DNA from: Candidatus Aminicenantes bacterium UBA2199
Lineage (GTDB): Bacteria > Acidobacteriota > Aminicenantia > UBA2199
Assembly: GCA_002327965.1 (NCBI GenBank)
Contig: DCVB01000093.1
Span: 340-16,444, forward strand
DNA length: 16,105 nucleotides
Direction of reading: 5' to 3'
The notes beneath the pieces were generated by a model that did no database searches, was not told where the DNA came from, and saw only the letters and a program-made list of their open reading frames with translations. Shown here piece after piece: positions 9,326-16,105 of this stretch (the first letter of the stretch is position 1; every line of letters starts with the position of its first letter). A program made the translations under genes and the position numbers.

Positions 9326-10200
9326 AAGGCATCGTCCTGGCCGGCGGCCACGGCACCCGCCTCCATCCCATCACCCAGGTGATGTGCAAGCAGCTGCTCC
9401 CGGTCTACGACAAGCCGATGATCTATTATCCGCTGTCGGCGCTGATGCTGGCCGGCATCCGCGACATCCTGGTCATCTCCACCCCCGATGACCTGCCCCG
9501 CTTCCGCTCGCTGCTGGGCGAGGGCGGGCAGCTGGGGGTGCGCTTCGCCTACCGGGTCCAGGAGGAGCCGCGCGGGCTGGCCGACGCTTTCCGCGTCGGC
9601 GCGGAGTTCATCGCCGACGATCCCGTCTGCCTGGTGCTGGGCGACAACATCTTTTACGGCACGGGACTGACCGGCACGCTGCGCCAGGCCGTGAGCGCTG
9701 CCGGGGCCGGGGGCGCCACCGTTTTCGGCTACGCCGTCAAGGATCCCGAACGTTACGGCGTGGTGGAGATCGACCGCAACGGCCGGGCCCTGTCCATTGA
9801 GGAGAAGCCCGCCAGGCCGCGATCCAATCTGGCCGTGGTCGGCCTCTATTTTTACGATCGCGACATCGTCGCCATCGCCCGGGCGTTGAAGCCGTCGGCC
9901 CGCGGCGAGCTGGAAATCACCGACGTCAACCGCGCCTACATGGGAAGGGGCACGCTGCGCGTTCAGGTGCTGGGCCGGGGTTTCGCCTGGCTCGACACCG
10001 GCACCCATGAGTCGCTGGTCAACGCCACCCTCTTCATCAAGACCATCGAGGACCGCCAGAACCTCAAGATCGCCTGCCTGGAGGAGATCGCCTTCAACAA
10101 CGGCTGGATCGACCGCCAGCAGCTGCGGCGGCTGGCCGCGCCCCTGCAGAAAAGCGGCTACGGCAGCTACCTGCTGCGTGTGGCCGATGAGCGTCGCTGA
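9322..10200 (+). CDS. rmlA: Glucose-1-phosphate thymidylyltransferase RmlA
   Basis: Nucleotidyltransferase joining dTTP and glucose-1-phosphate to dTDP-glucose, the first step towards dTDP-L-rhamnose and related deoxysugars. The 292-aa length is typical. The N-terminal signature MKGIVLAGGHGTRLHP, then KQLLPVYDKPMIYYPLS, VQEEPRGLADAF, LVLGDNIFYG and the C-terminal FAWLDTGTHESLVNA and IACLEEIAFNNGWI are all characteristic of RmlA. The usual Ser before KQLLPVYDKP is Cys here, a mild substitution. Start choice rests on family alignment and the G-rich site 4 nt upstream. It overlaps the stop of a 9-codon ORF as ATGA. rmlD follows directly, but rmlB and rmlC are not in the window, so the pathway must be completed elsewhere or another dTDP-sugar is made. 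Confidence 0.95.
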   Translation: MKGIVLAGGHGTRLHPITQVMCKQLLPVYDKPMIYYPLSALMLAGIRDILVISTPDDLPRFRSLLGEGGQLGVRFAYRVQEEPRGLADAFRVGAEFIADDPVCLVLGDNIFYGTGLTGTLRQAVSAAGAGGATVFGYAVKDPERYGVVEIDRNGRALSIEEKPARPRSNLAVVGLYFYDRDIVAIARALKPSARGELEITDVNRAYMGRGTLRVQVLGRGFAWLDTGTHESLVNATLFIKTIEDRQNLKIACLEEIAFNNGWIDRQQLRRLAAPLQKSGYGSYLLRVADERR

Positions 10201-10213
10201 CCCCCCCGGCGCC

Positions 10214-11128
10214 ATGAGGCTTGAAACCGGGATCTGGCTGGTCGGCGCCGCCGGCATGCTCGGCCGGCAGCTGGCCGGCGAATTCGCCGCCAGGGGCTGG
10301 GCATTCTTCGCCAGCGACCGCGAAGTGGACATCCGCGATCCCAGGCAGCTGGAGGCAACCGCCCGTTCCCGGCGCATTGCCTGGATCGTCAACTGCGCCG
10401 CCTTCACGGCCGTGGACCGCGCCGAAGATGAGCCCGAAGCGGCCCTGGCCGTCAACGCCCTGGGAGTGGAGAACCTGGCCCGCCTGGCGGGGGAGATCGG
10501 GGCCAAGCTTATCCATTTTTCCAGCGATTACGTCTTTGCCGGCGACCGCGACGCACCTTACCTTGAGTTGGACGAGCCGAATCCCCTCTCGCGCTACGGC
10601 TGGAGCAAGCTCCAGGGCGAGCTGCGCCTCGCTTCCCGCCTGGATCGCCACTTCCTCCTGCGCGTCAGCTGGCTGTACGGGGTTCACGGGCCGAACTTCG
10701 TCCACACCATGCTCCGGGTGTTCGCCGAACAGGAGAAGGCGCGGGTGGTCAACGACCAGTTCGGATCGCCGACCTACGCCGCACTCCTGGCGAGGAACGT
10801 GGCCGGCCTGGTCGCCGCCGACAGCGAGCGCTTCGGCACCTATCATTATTGCGATGCCGGCGTGATCTCCTGGTTCGACTTCGCCGTGGCCATTCAGGAG
10901 CTGGCGCTGCAAACGGGGATGATCGTGAAAAAAATCCCCGTCGAGGCCATTTCGAGCCGCGAGTTCACCACCCGCGCGCAGAGGCCGGCGCGCTCGGTGC
11001 TCGACTGCGCCAAGGTTCAGGCCGAACTGGGTTTCCGCGTGCACCCTTGGCGCTCGAACCTGGAAGATTTTTTTGCTGAAAAGGCCTGGCATGCCGCTCA
11101 CGAAGATCCGCATGGAGGCCGGGCATGA
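10214..11128 (+). CDS. rmlD: dTDP-4-dehydrorhamnose reductase RmlD
   Basis: NADPH-dependent reductase for the last step to dTDP-L-rhamnose. Seen: GAAGMLG at residues 11-17, VNCAAFTAVDRAEDEPE, FSSDYVFAGD, YGWSK with Tyr128 and Lys132, LRVSWLYGVHGPNFVHTML and VVNDQFGSPTYA, all hallmarks of RmlD. From ATG 10214 it is 304 aa, a normal length, with the first beta strand starting a few residues after Met as in relatives. An in-frame ATG at 10187 would add nine residues and overlap rmlA by 14 bp. Neither start has a convincing ribosome binding site, so coupling to rmlA is likely. A C7 run (10201-10207) lies between rmlA's stop and the chosen start. The gene's TGA overlaps the next gene's ATG by 4 nt. 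Confidence 0.93.
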   Translation: MRLETGIWLVGAAGMLGRQLAGEFAARGWAFFASDREVDIRDPRQLEATARSRRIAWIVNCAAFTAVDRAEDEPEAALAVNALGVENLARLAGEIGAKLIHFSSDYVFAGDRDAPYLELDEPNPLSRYGWSKLQGELRLASRLDRHFLLRVSWLYGVHGPNFVHTMLRVFAEQEKARVVNDQFGSPTYAALLARNVAGLVAADSERFGTYHYCDAGVISWFDFAVAIQELALQTGMIVKKIPVEAISSREFTTRAQRPARSVLDCAKVQAELGFRVHPWRSNLEDFFAEKAWHAAHEDPHGGRA

Positions 11129-12984
11129 GACGATCGGGCGCCGTCGCCGCTCTGTTCATCGGCTGCTTCCTGCTGTTTCCCTGGCGCGGGCAATCCCAAG
11201 TCGAGATCCGCTGCGATCCCGCGCAGGTGACGGCGCGCCAGGGCGAGAAGATCGTGCTCCATTTCACCCTGCGCAACCGCTCGCGGCAGCGCCTGGAATC
11301 GCCAGGCAATATCTTCATTTCCTACCATGTTCGCGACACAACGGGCAGGGACGTGCGCTTCGATAACCGGCGCTTCTCCCTGCCGGAACCCGTCCGTCCC
11401 GGTGCCACGGTCCGTTTCGATCTGCCGGTGTACTTCAGCATCGATCCCGGCGCCTACATGCTGGAGTGGGACCTGGTGCGCGAGGGCGAGTTCTGGGGCC
11501 GGGACAAGGGCTGGAAAACGGCGGCGGTCTCCCTGCGCCTGCAGCCGCTGGTGACGCCCGCTTTCAGGAATGAGCATCTGCCGACGTTCTATCAGAGCGG
11601 CCGCGGCCTGTTCGACCGCGGACAGTACCTGCTGCGCCAGGTGTTGCTCAACAACGAGGTCCGCCTGCAGGGGAAGTTCTTCGGCTTTTCCGCCGGCAGC
11701 GATTACCCGCAACTCTGGATCCGCGATACGGCCACCCTGATGGCCTACGCGCGCTTCTTCTACCCGCTCGCGGACCTGCAGGGAATCATCGACCGGTTTT
11801 TCGCGACGCAGGGCCCGCAGGGGGAGGTCCAGGATTGGGTCGACAGCATCGGGCGCTGCGACAAGAACACGGTCGAGAGCGACCAGGAGAGTTCGCTGGT
11901 GCTGGCCGCCTGGCATCTGGCCCTGTCCGACCCTGCCTGGCTCAGCGGCGAGGTGGCGGGCGCCTCCCGTTTGCGGCGCCTCGATCTGGCGCTGGAATGG
12001 CTGTGGCGGAACCGCCTGGATGCGAAGCGCAGCCTCATCTGGAGCGGCTTTACCGCCGACTGGGGCGACGTTGAGCGCTCATACCCCGACCAGCGGGCGA
12101 TCAAGCTCTCCGACCGCTCGCAGCGCACTTATTCCACCTATACCCAGGCTCTCTTCGTACAGGCGGCGCGGAAGCTGGCCGAGATGGCGGAACGGCGCAA
12201 CGACAGGGTCATGGCCGGCAAGTGGCGAAACAGGGAGAAAACCATCGCCGCCGAGTGCCGCCGGCAGCTTTATCTTCCCGAGAAGGGGTATTTCATCGTC
12301 CACCGCGTCGAGGGCAAGGACGACGCCCTGCGCTGGGAACGAAATATCCTGGCCGTGGGCGGCAATGCCGAGGCCATGCGTGCCGGACTGATGAGCCGGG
12401 CGGAAATCGCCCGTTTCCTGAAGGAGCTGGAGAAGCGCCGGGGCGAGTACGGGCTGCGCACGGTATCCTTCACCCTGCTGCCCCCGTTCCCGGAGAACTT
12501 CTTTCCCCACCCGCTGCTGCGCGTCCCCTGGAACTACCAGAATGGCGGCGAGTGGGATTGGATCGGCGGCCGCCTGGTCAGCGCCCTGTTCCGGGCCGGA
12601 TTCCGCGGCGAGGCGGACCGCTACCTGGAGGAGATCCTTGCCAAGAACCTTGCCGAGATGAACGTCTTCGAGTGGTCCGATCGGGCCGGCAACGGCCGCG
12701 GGGCCCTCTTCTACGCCGGCGGCGCCGGCGTTCTTGGCGAGGCGATTTTTCACGGCCGCCTGGGCCTGCGGGAAGACTTCGACCGCTACCTGATCCCCGC
12801 CGGGCCCGACCCTTTCCATCTCGTTGTTGCCAGGGGCAACGACCGCTTCACGATCGACACTTCGGGCCCCCTGACCGTCGAGATCAGCAGGCTGAGCAAG
12901 AAGAAGGTCTGCCTGGCACTCGTCCCGGACGGCAGAACCGCCTGCCTGAAAAAGAAGGGCCGGACACGCGTCCCGAGATCGTGA
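11125..12984 (+). CDS. Exported Ig-like plus six-hairpin glycosidase-like protein
   Basis: No exact family recognised. The 619-aa protein starts with a Sec-type signal (RR, then hydrophobic AVAALFIGCFLLF at residues 6-18), so it is probably periplasmic or cell-surface. Residues about 26-140 form a beta-sandwich of the type with ISYHVRD, LPEPVRPGATV and PGAYMLEWDLVREG motifs. Residues about 155-550 look like an (alpha/alpha)6 six-hairpin domain: YPQLWIRDTATL with Asp201, TVESDQESS (Glu251, Asp253), DWGD (312-315), STYTQALFVQAARKLAEMA, WNYQNGGEWDWIGG (469-482) and a terminal ALFYAGGAGVLGEAIFHGRLGL hairpin. These resemble the glycogen-debranching/GH15/GH63/GH78 fold group. A 60-residue tail follows. 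Shine-Dalgarno GGAGG (11114-11118) is 6 nt upstream and the start overlaps rmlD. It may trim or modify the polysaccharide whose precursors the operon makes. Fold is likely; substrate and activity are unknown. Confidence 0.72.
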   Translation: MRRSGAVAALFIGCFLLFPWRGQSQVEIRCDPAQVTARQGEKIVLHFTLRNRSRQRLESPGNIFISYHVRDTTGRDVRFDNRRFSLPEPVRPGATVRFDLPVYFSIDPGAYMLEWDLVREGEFWGRDKGWKTAAVSLRLQPLVTPAFRNEHLPTFYQSGRGLFDRGQYLLRQVLLNNEVRLQGKFFGFSAGSDYPQLWIRDTATLMAYARFFYPLADLQGIIDRFFATQGPQGEVQDWVDSIGRCDKNTVESDQESSLVLAAWHLALSDPAWLSGEVAGASRLRRLDLALEWLWRNRLDAKRSLIWSGFTADWGDVERSYPDQRAIKLSDRSQRTYSTYTQALFVQAARKLAEMAERRNDRVMAGKWRNREKTIAAECRRQLYLPEKGYFIVHRVEGKDDALRWERNILAVGGNAEAMRAGLMSRAEIARFLKELEKRRGEYGLRTVSFTLLPPFPENFFPHPLLRVPWNYQNGGEWDWIGGRLVSALFRAGFRGEADRYLEEILAKNLAEMNVFEWSDRAGNGRGALFYAGGAGVLGEAIFHGRLGLREDFDRYLIPAGPDPFHLVVARGNDRFTIDTSGPLTVEISRLSKKKVCLALVPDGRTACLKKKGRTRVPRS

Positions 12985-12985
12985 G

Positions 12986-14047
12986 CTACAGGATATGCGG
13001 CAGCAGGAAATCAGGCAGCGCAGGCGCTTCCTTTCCCGTACTGGCGCGCCGGATCTCCTCCAGGACCTGGCTGTAGAGGACGCCGCGGTTGCGGCCCCCG
13101 CCGGCGGGATAATTTCCGCTGCGAACGGCGGCGATCGCGGCACGACGCGGCGGATCGCTGAACAGATCCCTTCTCACGTAATCGGCCGCGACGGCGATGC
13201 GGTAGCGCGGTTGGTACTTGGTCTCGGAGGAGAGGTAATTGGCGCCATCGGCGCCCACGACCATGACGAAGTGGGCGGCATGATAGCCGTTGAAGACGAG
13301 CGGGTTGGACGAAAACCGCTGCTTCAGGTAATGGACCGCGAAGCCCGGCGGCTGGTCGCGGCGGAACGACTCCAGCGCCGTCAGCAGGCGTTCCTGGCCT
13401 TGGATCCGGGCTGAACCCCGTGGGGTGGAGACGCAGGTGGGGTGAAGATAGAGCCAATGGGCTCCCGCGGCGCGGACAACGGAGGCGGCCAGGCTGAGTT
13501 GCCTGCGGCCGATCCCCCGAGTGAGCAGGCTGACCCCGATCTGCAACGGGCTGCCGCTCTGATCGATCGCCCGCCGCAGCCGCTCGATGCGCTTCAGGGT
13601 GGGGCTGAGGCCCGGCGGTTTCTCCCCCGGCCAATCGTACAGGGAGACGCGCACCACCGAGGCGTGGCGCAACAGCGGGCCGGCCACCTCGTCGCAATCG
13701 AGCCGCGAGCCGTTGCTGATGACGGTGACATCGCGGAACTCATGCTCGCGGGCCATGGCCAGGACCTGGCCGAAACCTGGATGCAGTGTCGGCTCCCCGC
13801 CGCTGAGGATGACCCCGAAAGTGCGCCCGCGGCACAGGACGAAGAGGCGTCGAGCCGTTTCCGGGGGCAGGAACAACCCCGGCTGGCCCCTGCGGCTCGG
13901 ACAGTCGGGGCAGCAGAGGTTGCAGGCGGTGGTCAATCCCAGTTCCAGGGTCACCGGGAAGATCGCGGCGCCGGCAAGAAAACCGGCGACCTTGTCCCGG
14001 TGCCAGAGCACCTTGAAGGGTGAGACCATTTCGAGCTGCACGGCCAT
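12986..14047 (-). CDS. Radical SAM protein, paralogue A, unknown function
   Basis: A 353-aa radical SAM enzyme. Cys42-x3-Cys46-x2-Cys49 binds the SAM-cleaving 4Fe-4S cluster, LSGGEPT (81-87) and VISNGS complete the core, and VRVSLYDW (132-139) and GSPLQIGVS continue it. The C-terminal part has YHAAHFVMVVGADGANYL and ETKYQP, which resembles the DG-x-Y and E-x-KY region of SPASM/twitch radical SAM proteins, but no cysteines are found there. A single Cys205 in LHPTC is shared with the neighbouring paralogue. Both proteins end in PHIL. The gene starts 3 nt after the upstream paralogue's stop without a clear ribosome binding site, so it is probably coupled; ATG 14029 is an alternative start. Its stop lies one nucleotide from the stop of the convergent + strand operon. 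Substrate unknown; a sugar or peptide modification is only a guess from context. Confidence 0.85.
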   Translation of the reverse strand: MAVQLEMVSPFKVLWHRDKVAGFLAGAAIFPVTLELGLTTACNLCCPDCPSRRGQPGLFLPPETARRLFVLCRGRTFGVILSGGEPTLHPGFGQVLAMAREHEFRDVTVISNGSRLDCDEVAGPLLRHASVVRVSLYDWPGEKPPGLSPTLKRIERLRRAIDQSGSPLQIGVSLLTRGIGRRQLSLAASVVRAAGAHWLYLHPTCVSTPRGSARIQGQERLLTALESFRRDQPPGFAVHYLKQRFSSNPLVFNGYHAAHFVMVVGADGANYLSSETKYQPRYRIAVAADYVRRDLFSDPPRRAAIAAVRSGNYPAGGGRNRGVLYSQVLEEIRRASTGKEAPALPDFLLPHIL

Positions 14048-14050
14048 GGG

Positions 14051-15142
14051 TCAGAGGATGTGCGGAAAGCGGAAGGAAGGCGGGGCGGCGAGGACACGCT
14101 CCGCTGCGGGGTCGTGCCGCTTCAGCCGCTCGATGAAGTCGTTATACAGGACGCCGCGGTGCCGGCTGCCCAAGGCGCGGTAACTGTGGCTGTCCTGACC
14201 GGCGATGCGCCCAAGCCGCGCGGCCTCCCAGAGAAAGCCGTCTGCCGGGATATCGCCCAGGTCGGCTGTCACGAAGTCGGGGTGGTACTTGACCTCGGCC
14301 CCGAGGTAGTTCTTGCGGTCAGCGCCCACGACCAGCATGAAATGAGCGGCGTGGTAGCCGGAAAAGTTCAATGGGAAATCCTGGTAGCGCTGGGAGGAAA
14401 CCTCGATATCGAGTTGACCGGAGAATTCCGCGCGCAGGCGGGCGATCTCGTCGAGGACCCCGGACTGTTCTTCGGGCTGAGGCTGGCCCCGGTCCCAGTG
14501 CCGGCAGCGGGGATGAAAGTAGATCCAGTGGACGCCGGCAGCTGCCGCGGCCTGAACCAACCTGCCCAAACGTCCCCGGCGCGCGGTTGAGGTGAGGGCG
14601 CTGACGCCGATGCGCAGGGGGCTGGCGCCGGCGTCGATGCGGCGGCGCAGCGCCTGCAGCTTCTGGAAAATGCTTTCGCTGCCTGACAAGACCTGAACCT
14701 CCCAGTCATACAGCGAAACGCGGATGGTCGAGGCGTGGGCCAGCAGCGCGGCGCACACGTCGTTCTGGTCCAGGTGGCTGCCATTGGTGACCACGGCGAT
14801 CTCGCGGAAACCGCTGGCCCGGGCATGGCCCAGGGTGAAGGGCAGCAGAGGAGATATCGTCGGTTCGCCCCCGGTCAGCAGCAGGCCGGGCACGTTCCCG
14901 CCCAGCGCGGCGAACAGGCGCTCGACGAATTCCCGCGACACCTCCCAATGCTCTCGGGCGCGGGTGCTGGGGCAGTCGCGGCAGGTCCGGCTGCAGCGGC
15001 TGGTCAGGTCGAACTCCAGGCAGACCGGGAAGATGGCTTGACCGCGAAGGTAGTCCCGGATGCGTTCGCGGTGGGCGGCGATCTTGTACCCTGAGGCGAC
15101 CAGGTCGGTTGCGGGTGTGGGCGTGCTCTTTTCAGATTTCAT
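14051..15142 (-). CDS. Radical SAM protein, paralogue B, unknown function
   Basis: A 363-aa radical SAM protein clearly duplicated from or with its neighbour. Cys50-x3-Cys54-x2-Cys57, LTGGEPT (89-95), VVTNGS, IRVSLYDW (140-147), GASPLRIGVSALTS, FHPRC with Cys213, SGYHAAHFMLVVGADRKNYL, EVKYHP and the C-terminal FPHIL all have counterparts in paralogue A. Identity looks moderate, so the duplication is old or the two genes were acquired separately. The frame is open to an ATG at 15217, but that would overlap the upstream epimerase by 86 bp. ATG 15142 has an AGGTG ribosome binding site 6 nt upstream (15149-15153, complement) and overlaps the epimerase stop by 11 bp, so it is preferred. Like A, it keeps only the radical SAM cluster cysteines plus HPxC. 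Function unknown; the pair may act as a heterodimer or on successive substrates. Confidence 0.85.
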   Translation of the reverse strand: MKSEKSTPTPATDLVASGYKIAAHRERIRDYLRGQAIFPVCLEFDLTSRCSRTCRDCPSTRAREHWEVSREFVERLFAALGGNVPGLLLTGGEPTISPLLPFTLGHARASGFREIAVVTNGSHLDQNDVCAALLAHASTIRVSLYDWEVQVLSGSESIFQKLQALRRRIDAGASPLRIGVSALTSTARRGRLGRLVQAAAAAGVHWIYFHPRCRHWDRGQPQPEEQSGVLDEIARLRAEFSGQLDIEVSSQRYQDFPLNFSGYHAAHFMLVVGADRKNYLGAEVKYHPDFVTADLGDIPADGFLWEAARLGRIAGQDSHSYRALGSRHRGVLYNDFIERLKRHDPAAERVLAAPPSFRFPHIL

Positions 15143-16105
15143 TTGGGGCACCTGCGTACGGAATTGGATTTTCAGGCGATTGGAACCAGGTGACGAAATC
15201 CGCCAGGCCTTTTTCAAGACCGGTCAGGGGCTGCCAATCGAGCAGGCGCTTGGCCTTGGCGATATCGGCCAGCAGCCGTGATGTGTCGCCGGCCGGCGCT
15301 TCCCGGCGGTGGATGAGCGGCTTTCTGGCGCAGAATCGGGAGAGCAGGGCCAGCAGGGCGTCGAGCGAGGTGCCGCACCCGGAACCGGCATTGACGATCT
15401 CGCCGCTGCCCGGGCGGTCCAGGCAGGCCATGATGGCGGCACATGCGTCACTGACATGGATATAGTCGCGAATGTCGGAATCGGCCCCGATCAGGGTCAG
15501 CGGCTTGCCTCCCAGCAGAGCCGAAGTGAAACGGTAGTGGACCATGTCCGGGCGCTGGCGCGGGCCGTAAACGGTGAAAAGGCGCAGCACGGTTGCCGGC
15601 AGCCCGCTGGCGGCCGTGGCAGCCAGAACGAGCGTTTCGGCCTCTTTCTTGCTTTGCGAATAGGGAGTGCGCGGCAGTTCCGGAGTGATTCCCTCGGAAA
15701 ACGGCACCGGGGCGGTGTGGTCGTAGACGTTGCCGGTGGAGACGAATACGAACGATCCCGGCGGCGCTGCGGCGCAGGCTGCCAGGAGCGTCGCGGTGCC
15801 GCCGGCGTTCACGGGAAAATAGTCCCTGGCGTCCAGGGCGGCCAGGGAGCGCCGGTTGCCGACGCGGGCGGCGAGGTGGACGATGGCCGCGGGGCGCCGG
15901 CGTTTGATCAGGGCGCGCAGGCGGGACGCGTCAAGGATGTCGGCTTCGATCAGTTCGAAGCGCGGGTCGGCCATGACCGCGGCCAAATTGCGGTGCTTGC
16001 TCTCCGGGGCGTAATAGGGGTCGAAATTGTCCAGGCCGAGGACTTCATTTCCCCGGCGCAGCAGGGCATGGACCAGGTTAGAGCCGATGAAGCCGGCGGC
16101 GCCGG
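15132..16105 (-). CDS. NAD-dependent sugar-nucleotide epimerase/dehydratase, 5' end cut by window edge
   Basis: Extended SDR enzyme of the UDP-sugar 4-epimerase type acting on a nucleotide sugar in the cytoplasm. The frame stays open to the window edge, where it reads GAAGFIGSNLV, the NAD-binding GxxGxxG motif, so only about ten N-terminal residues are missing. The TTG at 15986 and the ATG at 15974 are internal. Also seen: LGLDNFDPYY (family-typical), VHLAARVG, the STGNVYD region replacing the usual SSxSVYG, YSQSK as the catalytic YxxxK, LRLFTVYGPRQRPDM and IRDYIHVSDA. The similarity to the UDP-glucuronate 4-epimerase encoded at the other end of the window is clear, but NVYD and other differences suggest a different sugar. 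It overlaps the radical SAM gene downstream by 11 bp, so the two are likely co-translated. Exact substrate not determinable. Confidence 0.82.
   Translation of the reverse strand, partial: GAAGFIGSNLVHALLRRGNEVLGLDNFDPYYAPESKHRNLAAVMADPRFELIEADILDASRLRALIKRRRPAAIVHLAARVGNRRSLAALDARDYFPVNAGGTATLLAACAAAPPGSFVFVSTGNVYDHTAPVPFSEGITPELPRTPYSQSKKEAETLVLAATAASGLPATVLRLFTVYGPRQRPDMVHYRFTSALLGGKPLTLIGADSDIRDYIHVSDACAAIMACLDRPGSGEIVNAGSGCGTSLDALLALLSRFCARKPLIHRREAPAGDTSRLLADIAKAKRLLDWQPLTGLEKGLADFVTWFQSPENPIPYAGAPNEI

Noticed and set aside
10007..10213. Longer rmlD start inside rmlA
   Set aside because: It would overlap rmlA by up to 194 bp, and the added residues do not match RmlD. ATG 10214 fits the family start; 10187 remains a minor alternative.
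11155..11170. Lipoprotein signal (FIGC) in the exported protein
   Set aside because: Phe at the -3 position is unusual, and the residues after the Cys remain hydrophobic, so a plain Sec signal or anchor is more likely.
15143..15217. Longer start for radical SAM paralogue B
   Set aside because: It would overlap the epimerase by 86 bp, and the extra 25 residues have no counterpart in paralogue A, whereas ATG 15142 has an AGGTG site at good spacing.

Overview
The window is a GC-rich, gene-dense bacterial chromosome segment (GC roughly in the mid-60s by eye). It has tightly packed genes, Shine-Dalgarno motifs before several starts, and recognisable bacterial DNA-repair and cell-surface polysaccharide precursor genes. 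The lineage cannot be fixed from sequence alone. A high-GC Gram-negative or uncultured-phylum bacterium (for example in or near Acidobacteriota/Aminicenantota) is a low-confidence guess.

Region 1 (1-4797, + strand) holds DNA maintenance genes. A RecD2-type helicase, truncated by the left edge, is followed after 8 nt by a complete mutS. Region 2 (4798-4931) is the only non-coding gap of any size. It contains a T9 tract, a perfect TATAAT box and a nested inverted-repeat leader, and probably separates repair genes from the sugar operon.

Region 3 (4932-12984, + strand) is a six-gene sugar-nucleotide operon with short or overlapping junctions. It encodes a UDP-glucuronate 4-epimerase-like enzyme, a UDP-glucose 6-dehydrogenase strikingly like the animal/plant form, GlmS, RmlA, RmlD and an exported protein with an Ig-like domain plus a six-hairpin glycosidase-like domain. 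Together they would supply UDP-GlcA, UDP-GalA, GlcN-6-P (for UDP-GlcNAc) and part of the dTDP-rhamnose pathway. A 9-codon ORF sits just before rmlA, and its stop overlaps the rmlA start.

Region 4 (12986-16105, - strand) is a convergent operon whose last stop lies one nucleotide from the stop of the + strand operon. In transcription order it holds a sugar-nucleotide epimerase/dehydratase (cut by the right edge) and two paralogous radical SAM proteins of unknown function. The radical SAM pair, which keeps the CxxxCxxC cluster motif but shows no cysteines in a C-terminal region resembling a SPASM/twitch domain, is the least explained part of the window. No tRNA, rRNA, CRISPR array, insertion sequence or phage gene was seen.
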